From Halomonas litopenaei (GTDB taxonomy: Bacteria; Pseudomonadota; Gammaproteobacteria; Pseudomonadales; Halomonadaceae): a stretch of DNA of 64,000 bases. Positions within the stretch are counted from its first letter, which is position 1. Each line of letters opens with the position of its first letter. A program made the position numbers and the translations under genes. The notes under the pieces were generated by a model that searched no databases, had not been told where the DNA came from, and saw nothing but the letters and a program-made list of their open reading frames with translations. The stretch is taken from the NCBI RefSeq assembly GCF_017303055.1, contig NZ_JAEKJT010000001.1:1-64000 (forward strand). Direction: 5' to 3'. Of this stretch, positions 59,301 to 64,000 are shown piece by piece.

Positions 59301-59811
59301 CATCATCCCCAACAAGACCTTTGTCACCGATCAACTGATCAACTGGTCGTTGTCAGATAGCGTGACGCGGGTCACCCTGAAATACGGGGTCAGTCATGAC
59401 GCGGATCGCAGTCTGGTGCATCGTCTGCTGGAGCAGGCGGCCCAGGAGAACGAGCGGGTGCTGACCGATCCGCCTCCAGAGATCTATTTTATGGCGTACA
59501 CCGCCAGCACCATGGAATACGAGCTGCGTATCTACGTGAATGCGCTGGGGGACCGTCTGCTCGCCACGGATGAGCTGAACGGTCGCATCGGGGACCTGTT
59601 TGCCGAAAACGGTATTCGTATCGCCTTCGATCAACTCGATGTGCATATACGGCGGTCGGGCCAGCGAGACGTGTGGAAAGGTATTCAGCGCCAGTATGCC
59701 GACCCTAGCGATGGTCACCCCCCTCCCGGCGCCAAGGGGGACCCAGGGGATGTCGGTATCGGCGGTGGAGAGGGTGGCGCAGATGGCGGTGGCGATGCCG
59801 GGGGGCGCTGA
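56389..59811 (+). CDS. mscK: MscK/KefA-type mechanosensitive channel
   Basis: The 1140-residue protein is close in size to E. coli MscK (1120). It has a signal peptide (hydrophobic 6-22, cleavage near VAAQEA), a long periplasmic region rich in Gln and Leu heptads (25-480), about 11 membrane segments (500-890) and the C-terminal MscS module with LGVGLGFGLQEIFANFISGL (20 residues) and RPVRIGDTITLGNLTGTVSR (20 residues). It should open on membrane tension after osmotic downshock, which suits a halophile. The ATG at 56389 is chosen for the signal peptide. The C-terminal 35 residues are Gly/Asp-rich. Confidence 0.94.
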   Translation: MPSPRSALFVLLSCLLCLALAAFPVAAQEAPDRGLPDKQELQSRLDERIANASDPPSAAAQQDIDALTSAIDSLEKLEDVKRDMASLERRLEEAPERLAALEQALRQREEDESHDLSELEGLQIPAVEQRLSDAARVLQSTQDTLTSVQSQLLGAQTLPERAQQAITEANQAMDDARLSLEELNRRDLPDDAPQRLAARAQQALADAQLDFHQRQLTTNTRMREVLQQRLELLELEAASEEAWVSALQGRLDQLRREQTERAIADAVRDEPEAVSQHPVIQAAQVTNRELSRDLLNATSRANDLVRDGLEVRRQLERVRRLQQGLSQNIEAVRGSILLSRILREQRQSLPEVQPRPGLRDEIADVRLAQFELDSEREALRSPESMARKALDEAAVDKPEPLVQPLVQLLDSRRELINQLEPTYGQILSAAIDLQLNQQQLLDISAELRSSIDEQLFWVANARPIDLGWMMKIPQNLLMEWREGEWRQVLPTHWQWPGPGGWIAAPVLLVVALLLLLRRAILRRLGEIHEQIGRLRFDSQLHTPRAIALNALIAAPGPLCLVAFGLLLTLGGSEVAVDIGHSVLQLSLAWGVVAWSRRLLVNDGVATRHFHWPVKYAAKLRWWMLWLGVSLAPVLLIAPHARDAALTFNQRPLGLGLLLVGLLGMSVALSKLILAHTPFFGVKLFRLVLGLALALVPIALAGAVLYGYVYSSLSLISRFVISLYLLGVWILVEATVVRGLAVAARRLAYRRALARRRALSQDDSGLDIVEEPPLDMEQVNQQSLRLSKLLLTIGFAAMLYVVWADFLAVIGYLDNVTLVEGAMGEGGEALEDNLSVGDVLVALFIAGITMMLARNLPGLLEVMVLSRLELKQGSAYAISSLLSYVIVGTGSVMTLGALGVSWSKLQWLVAALGVGLGFGLQEIFANFISGLIILFERPVRIGDTITLGNLTGTVSRIRIRATTVTDFDRKEIIIPNKTFVTDQLINWSLSDSVTRVTLKYGVSHDADRSLVHRLLEQAAQENERVLTDPPPEIYFMAYTASTMEYELRIYVNALGDRLLATDELNGRIGDLFAENGIRIAFDQLDVHIRRSGQRDVWKGIQRQYADPSDGHPPPGAKGDPGDVGIGGGEGGADGGGDAGGR

Positions 59812-59846
59812 TCGCGAGCGCGCAGTGTGGATTCAGGCCCTTGCCG

Positions 59847-60605
59847 TCACCGGCGTCGGGCCTGAAGCAGGAATTCACGGTTACCGTCGCCGCCAAGGAT
59901 CGGGCTCTCCTGCCAGTGCAGGATGTCGAATCCGTGCAGGTCGCAGCAGCGGCGAATCCGCTGTTCGACGTCGGCGTAGCGGCGCGGGTCGCTGACCAGT
60001 CCACGCTGATCGACCGCGCCTGGCCCCAGCTCGAACTGCGGCTTGACCAGTGACAGTAGCAGGGCGTCGGACGCTAGGAGCTTGGCCAGCTCCGGTAGAA
60101 TCAGCGTCTGCGAGATGAAGGATACGTCCATCACGGCGACGTCCGGGCGCCCATCCCTTTCCAAAAGCTCGAGCAGCGGCGCGGCGCTTGCCATGTGGCG
60201 GGCATTGAGGCCCTCAAGGCAGGTGACCCGGCTGTCGGCGCGCAGGCTGGCATCCAGCTGATCATGGCCGACTTCGACACCCACCACGTGCCGCGCCCCG
60301 GCTGCCAGTGCGCAGTCGGTAAAGCCGCCGGTCGATTGGCCCACATCCAGTACGCGAAGGCCTTCCAGAGATAACCCGAGGGTCTGTAGCACGGCTTCCA
60401 GCTTGAGTCCTGCCCGTGAGACGTAGCGATCTTCCGGATCCTGCTCCACCTGGAGTGCCAGGTCCTCAGGGCACTTCTCACCAGGGCGGGTGAGCACCTT
60501 GCCATCTGACAGGCGGCTGACGCGGCCGTGGCGTATCAAGCGCTGCGCGCGGGTACGAGAGCGGGCGAACCCCTGGCTCACGAGAAGCTGGTCGAGACGA
60601 AGCAT
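59847..60605 (-). CDS. tlyA: TlyA-family rRNA methyltransferase (S4 + FtsJ domains)
   Basis: The 252-residue protein has an S4 RNA-binding domain (1-62) and an FtsJ-like methyltransferase domain with LDVGQSTGGFTDCAL near 84-98, VDVSFIS-like VMDVSFISQTLI near 158 and the catalytic KPQFE near 189-193. In other bacteria TlyA methylates ribose in 16S and/or 23S rRNA. The family is also annotated as hemolysin A, but methylation is the supported activity. It converges with mscK, 35 bases apart. Confidence 0.92.
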   Translation of the reverse strand: MLRLDQLLVSQGFARSRTRAQRLIRHGRVSRLSDGKVLTRPGEKCPEDLALQVEQDPEDRYVSRAGLKLEAVLQTLGLSLEGLRVLDVGQSTGGFTDCALAAGARHVVGVEVGHDQLDASLRADSRVTCLEGLNARHMASAAPLLELLERDGRPDVAVMDVSFISQTLILPELAKLLASDALLLSLVKPQFELGPGAVDQRGLVSDPRRYADVEQRIRRCCDLHGFDILHWQESPILGGDGNREFLLQARRR

Positions 60606-60691
60606 GGCGATAGAACGTTCCTGACGTGAGATGCGGCGGCATTATGCCATGGGCGCCGCCACTCTCACGACGGGTGCGCCCACGGTTTGAA

Positions 60692-60715
60692 CGAGAGGTT
60701 GCTCGAGAGGTCGCT
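60692..60715. repeat. 12-bp tandem duplication
   Basis: CGAGAGGTTGCT and CGAGAGGTCGCT stand head to tail between the tlyA start and the end of the peptidase-like gene, with one difference between copies. Confidence 0.8.
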
Positions 60716-60772
60716 TGAGGGATTAACCAAAAGGCCGGTCAGGAGATGGGGCAGAATTCACCGTGCTGCGTG

Positions 60773-62800
60773 TCACCCAGGGTTGCTGCTGTCCACGGCC
60801 TGCAGGCCGCCGGCCGGAATCCTGTCTGCCCCCCAGCTCTCTTGAATCATGGCGATGACCCGGTCCAGCTCTTCTTGCCTCACCTGGGCGAGCTCGCCAT
60901 GCTCCAGTGGATCGTAGTGGTAGATGTAGAGGCGTGAGGCAAACTGTTCGAAGGACAGTGAGGCTTCACCGAAGCGCTCGCCCTGGCCAGAGGTGCTGAC
61001 CTTGACGCCCAGGCCCCAGTCCTGACCACTGTCGTTATTGGGGTTGAAAAAGTAGACCCGCATGTCGCCGGCGGGATCGAGGGAGGCGCGCAGGATGGTG
61101 ATGGCGTGCCAGCCAATGAAGCGGCCGGCGCTGTCGGTGACCGCGATGCCGGCAGGTTGCGGGTGAATCAGCGGTTGGTTGCCGTTGTAGTAGGGGTGGT
61201 AGCTGGCATAGAAGTGGCGCAAAAAGGTGTCCACATCGGCTAGTTGCCCGGTGGCGACGTCGACGTTGATGCCAAAGCCGCGGCCGGCCCACCAGCCGTG
61301 AAATTCCGGATTGACCCAGCGGTGGGGGTCTCCCTCGCGACCGATACAGCGGCGCCCCATTTCCGCATAGATGCGATCGAGGTGGGGAACGACCAGCAAT
61401 GACACTGGGTCGAGATCCAGCGGCAAGGTCTGGGCAACCCCTGACTCGCTGTCGCGGGACGAGATGGGCTGGCCCTCGAAGTGCATGATGATTTCATCAT
61501 CCCTGGCTGCCCAGGTCACCATCTGCAGCAGGTAGTCCGGATCGTTGTAGGCCCACATGGACAGGGCGCGAGCGGACTGGCAGGTGGGGTTGTTGCCCTG
61601 GCCGACCCCCAGGGGCAGGCCCAGCATGCACAGCACGCCCTCCATCAGTCGGGCGCGGTGTGACACTGCGTCCCCGAAGGCGGCATGCAGGCGCGCCTCT
61701 GACCAGTCCGACAAGGTGAGACCCAATTGCCTCCACAGGGCGGGGGCCACGGGGGGCTGATAGAGAATGCCGCGCTCCAGGGTCAGGGCCAGGCCGTAGA
61801 CCGCCTGGGCCGTCTGGGGATGAATCGCGGTGCGAATCATGCTGTGCACCAGGTCCCGATAGCACAGCAGACAATCACGCCCGGTCGACGACAGGCCAAG
61901 GGCTTCCGACAGCAGGTTGTCGCCCAGGTCCAGCAGGTGCCTGAGCAGGACCGGGTGATAGGGTGACACCAGTCCCGTGTCATGCATGGCCCGGGCAAAG
62001 CCGCTGGCTTCGTATTGCAGTGCCCTGGCATCCATGGCGGTCAGGCGCTCCCGATAGACCTCCACGCCGGGGTCTTCGCGACAGCCCTGGGTCGGGCCGA
62101 ACAGCGAACTGACCAGGCGGTCCGCGCCTTGGCCACTGGCGCCCAGATCAATACTCGGGTTGGCCTGGCAGAGCGCAATCTGGGTCACCATCTGCTTGAC
62201 CGGCTCGACCTGAATCGGCCGCTGTTGGAGTATCCGCCAGATTTCGCTGATCAGCTCGTCGATGACGTGTTCGTAACCGACCCGGTTGGCCAGGTGCTGG
62301 AACAGCGCGCGAGGGATCTGGGCCAGTCGTCCCTGGTTTTCCCGCTCCGCTTCGCTGGGGGCCGAGAACAGCAGCGGCAGGTTGATGGCCATGACCTGGG
62401 TCAGATAGCGGTGAGCCCCTTCACTCGAGATCAAGGGGTGTCGGTACTGCTGCTTGGCCACTGCCAGCATACGCAGCTCGCTCAGCACCTCGATCACCAC
62501 CAGCTGCGCGTCAGCACTCTTGAGCGAGTGGCTGGTCAGCGACGGGATGAGAATGTGGGGGTAGGCCCAGTCGGAACCGTCAAAGACACCGGCCTGCTCC
62601 AGGCGCTGTGCTCGCGTTTCCAGCTGCGCACAACCATCGGGCTGCAGCAGCACCCGGCGGCAGCTGTCGAGCACACGGGGGAGCTTGCCTGGTTTGGCGA
62701 ACGCGGCAGCGGCCTCAAGACCAGCGATGGCATCGTCCAACTTGACCAGCAGTCCCTTCAGCTTGTCGTTGTCGGTGGGGGAGATGTCAGGGGAGGTCAC
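60773..62800 (-). CDS. Large protein with papain-like C-H-N signature, function unknown
   Basis: I do not recognise a named family. The 675-residue protein is soluble, without signal or membrane segments. The first 390 residues are mostly helical. Residues 395-410 read LGVGQGNNPTCQSARA, where Gln401 and Cys407 have the same spacing of six as the oxyanion Gln and nucleophile Cys of papain-fold enzymes. His565 in IGWHAITIL is the likely general base and Asn586 in FFNPNND the third member. This predicts a cysteine peptidase, amidase or transglutaminase-like acyltransferase. The start is a GTG with AGGAG five bases upstream. It lies 180 bases downstream of an ATP-grasp gene in the same direction, so the two may act on one peptide or amide product. 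Confidence 0.8.
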   Translation of the reverse strand: MTSPDISPTDNDKLKGLLVKLDDAIAGLEAAAAFAKPGKLPRVLDSCRRVLLQPDGCAQLETRAQRLEQAGVFDGSDWAYPHILIPSLTSHSLKSADAQLVVIEVLSELRMLAVAKQQYRHPLISSEGAHRYLTQVMAINLPLLFSAPSEAERENQGRLAQIPRALFQHLANRVGYEHVIDELISEIWRILQQRPIQVEPVKQMVTQIALCQANPSIDLGASGQGADRLVSSLFGPTQGCREDPGVEVYRERLTAMDARALQYEASGFARAMHDTGLVSPYHPVLLRHLLDLGDNLLSEALGLSSTGRDCLLCYRDLVHSMIRTAIHPQTAQAVYGLALTLERGILYQPPVAPALWRQLGLTLSDWSEARLHAAFGDAVSHRARLMEGVLCMLGLPLGVGQGNNPTCQSARALSMWAYNDPDYLLQMVTWAARDDEIIMHFEGQPISSRDSESGVAQTLPLDLDPVSLLVVPHLDRIYAEMGRRCIGREGDPHRWVNPEFHGWWAGRGFGINVDVATGQLADVDTFLRHFYASYHPYYNGNQPLIHPQPAGIAVTDSAGRFIGWHAITILRASLDPAGDMRVYFFNPNNDSGQDWGLGVKVSTSGQGERFGEASLSFEQFASRLYIYHYDPLEHGELAQVRQEELDRVIAMIQESWGADRIPAGGLQAVDSSNPG

Positions 62801-62980
62801 TCCGGCTCCTGGGCGGTTGGTGGGCGAGGGCGTCTAGCCGTTCCGGTATGATGCGTGACGCTGGCGCAAATGTGCAACGCCGCCGCGTGCCACGGTGTCG
62901 TTGTGCAGGCATCGGCACCGTGGACGGGGGCGAGGGGCAATAACGCGTGGTGAGGCCTTTATGAACGGTTGGCCCGGCGC

Positions 62981-64000
62981 CTAGACGTAGTAGTCCTCGT
63001 CTTCCTGGGCTTTCAGCAGGTCTCGAAGGGTGTGCGCATCGTCACCCCGGAAGTACACCAGTCCCCAGTGGGTGCCAAAGGCGGTGCGCTTGGTCACCGT
63101 CTCTTCCAGGGGCGCAGTCAGTTCGTGGGACTCGAAGTAGGGGTGGTCCTCCACCGACTCCGGGATTTCCAGACGGCTGACCACACGGCGACGGGGATAA
63201 ACGCCAAAGCAGCCTGCGAATCCGTTGGCGTCGACCACCTCTTTGGGGAAGAAGTCCGCGACTTCCTCGGCCGTTGTCTTGGGGTCGAAGACCAGCATGC
63301 TGGCCTGATAGGCGTTGAAGCCGTAAACCCGCTCCAGCAGTTCGAACACCTTGAAGCCAGGGGGACGATAAGCCACTTCACCGAAGTACATCTCGCCGTC
63401 GCTGGTGACGAAGTATTCCGGGTGAATCAGGCCGAAGTCGATATCGAAGGCCTTGATCAGCTTTTCGATCTGTACCCGGATCTGCTCCCGGTAGCGCTCC
63501 AGCTCCGGTGAGGCCGGGACAAACACGGAGTAGCCCAAGGTCACGTATTCGGAAATGTTGAGGAATGCGATCTTGCCGTTGTGAATCCATGCCTCGACGG
63601 CGAACTCCCAGCCATCCAGGTGGGACTCCATCAGGACCGGGAATTCTTCCTCCGGGATGGTGTCCACCTCGTCTGGCGTGCGAATGACCCGATGCCCCAG
63701 GCAGCCCGCCTTGTCGAAGGCCTTGAGATGGATGGGGTCGTTGGGGTCGCCATCAAGCTTGAGCAAGGTCTGGTTGACGCGCTTGAGGAAGCGAATCACG
63801 TCCTGGTGATCGTGGGCCTCTTCGAAGATGCCGACGCGGATGCCCCCAAGCTGGGCGCGACGCTTCATCAGTGCCTTGTCGCGCAGCAGCAGCGACTGGC
63901 CGTAGAGGCGGGGGTTGTCCAGCAATACCGAGTTGATGGCGCCAGACCATTCGACCGTTTCCTCGAACAGCGGAATGGCGACGTCCACGCCCATGTCTCG
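62981..64000 (-). CDS. ATP-grasp enzyme, partial (N-terminus beyond window)
   Basis: The visible 337 or more residues contain the end of a pre-ATP-grasp domain (VAIPLFEETVEWSGAINS), an LRDKALMKRRAQLGGIRVG-like linker (written from LLRDKALMKRRAQ), and the ATP-grasp fold with FPVLMESHLDGWEFAVEAW (19 residues), IAFLNISEY and the metal-site strand MYFGEVAYRPPGF. Such enzymes join a carboxylate to an amine, thiol or imidazole with ATP. An ATG at 63994 exists, but the pre-ATP-grasp domain would be cut short, so the true start probably lies outside. The substrate is unknown. It precedes the papain-like protein gene on the same strand. Confidence 0.85.
   Translation of the reverse strand, partial: RDMGVDVAIPLFEETVEWSGAINSVLLDNPRLYGQSLLLRDKALMKRRAQLGGIRVGIFEEAHDHQDVIRFLKRVNQTLLKLDGDPNDPIHLKAFDKAGCLGHRVIRTPDEVDTIPEEEFPVLMESHLDGWEFAVEAWIHNGKIAFLNISEYVTLGYSVFVPASPELERYREQIRVQIEKLIKAFDIDFGLIHPEYFVTSDGEMYFGEVAYRPPGFKVFELLERVYGFNAYQASMLVFDPKTTAEEVADFFPKEVVDANGFAGCFGVYPRRRVVSRLEIPESVEDHPYFESHELTAPLEETVTKRTAFGTHWGLVYFRGDDAHTLRDLLKAQEDEDYYV

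Noticed and set aside
59847-60605. Call as a hemolysin
   Set aside because: The domains are S4 plus FtsJ methyltransferase, which supports rRNA methylation; there is no toxin or secretion feature.

Overview
The window comes from the chromosome of a high-GC gammaproteobacterium, most likely Halomonas or another member of the Halomonadaceae. The evidence is the 5S rRNA sequence, the GC-rich coding style, a close CysK and RhmD match to enterobacterial proteins as remembered, and the density of organic-acid transporters (two tripartite tricarboxylate systems, one TAXI-type TRAP system, one GntP permease). No phage, insertion sequence, CRISPR array or tRNA was seen.

Layout. 1-1094: the 3' end of an rRNA operon (partial 5S, very long terminator hairpin), followed by about 0.9 kb of duplicated, decayed 5S tails, two more terminators and many small hairpins. 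1095-3386: a DUF2938 membrane protein, an orphan secreted protein and a LysR regulator. 3633-10758: a complete non-phosphorylative L-rhamnose pathway (mutarotase, dehydrogenase, lactonase, rhamnonate dehydratase, KDR aldolase, lactaldehyde dehydrogenase) with a GntP permease, divergent from the LysR gene. 11016-14995: hemerythrin protein, cysK, an exported alpha/beta hydrolase and an SDR. 15132-24773: a long leftward cluster of NhaC antiporter, gamma-glutamyltransferase, a split short-chain CHR transporter, a TctCBA transporter and an amino-acid binding protein, with a divergent GntR regulator. 24826-35502: a second sugar-acid cluster with GntR, IlvD/Edd dehydratase, TctCBA, enolase-family dehydratase, DapA-type aldolase, D-2-hydroxyacid dehydrogenase and FMN hydroxyacid oxidase. 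35638-43362: small proteins, an RND efflux pump with its adaptor, and a HI0933-type flavoprotein. 43372-48898: DmlR-like regulator, tartrate/D-malate dehydrogenase and a TAXI-TRAP transporter. 49196-52821: ECF sigma factor, membrane VWA protein and CHAD protein. 52861-60605: orphan ParA, a YqjDEK-like operon, outer-membrane phospholipase A, MscK channel and TlyA. 60773-64000: a large protein with a papain-like C-H-N signature next to an ATP-grasp enzyme cut by the window end.

How it works together: most of the window serves uptake and oxidative breakdown of sugars, sugar acids and dicarboxylates into pyruvate, lactate and related C2/C3 acids, each block with its own transporter and local LysR or GntR regulator. 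The last third is cell-envelope and stress biology. The least explained and potentially most interesting unit is the peptidase-like plus ATP-grasp pair at the right edge. A second sequence-level oddity is a recurring pattern of short tandem duplications (12-20 bp, 2-4 copies, each of different sequence) in spacers, several spanning or directly following stop codons.
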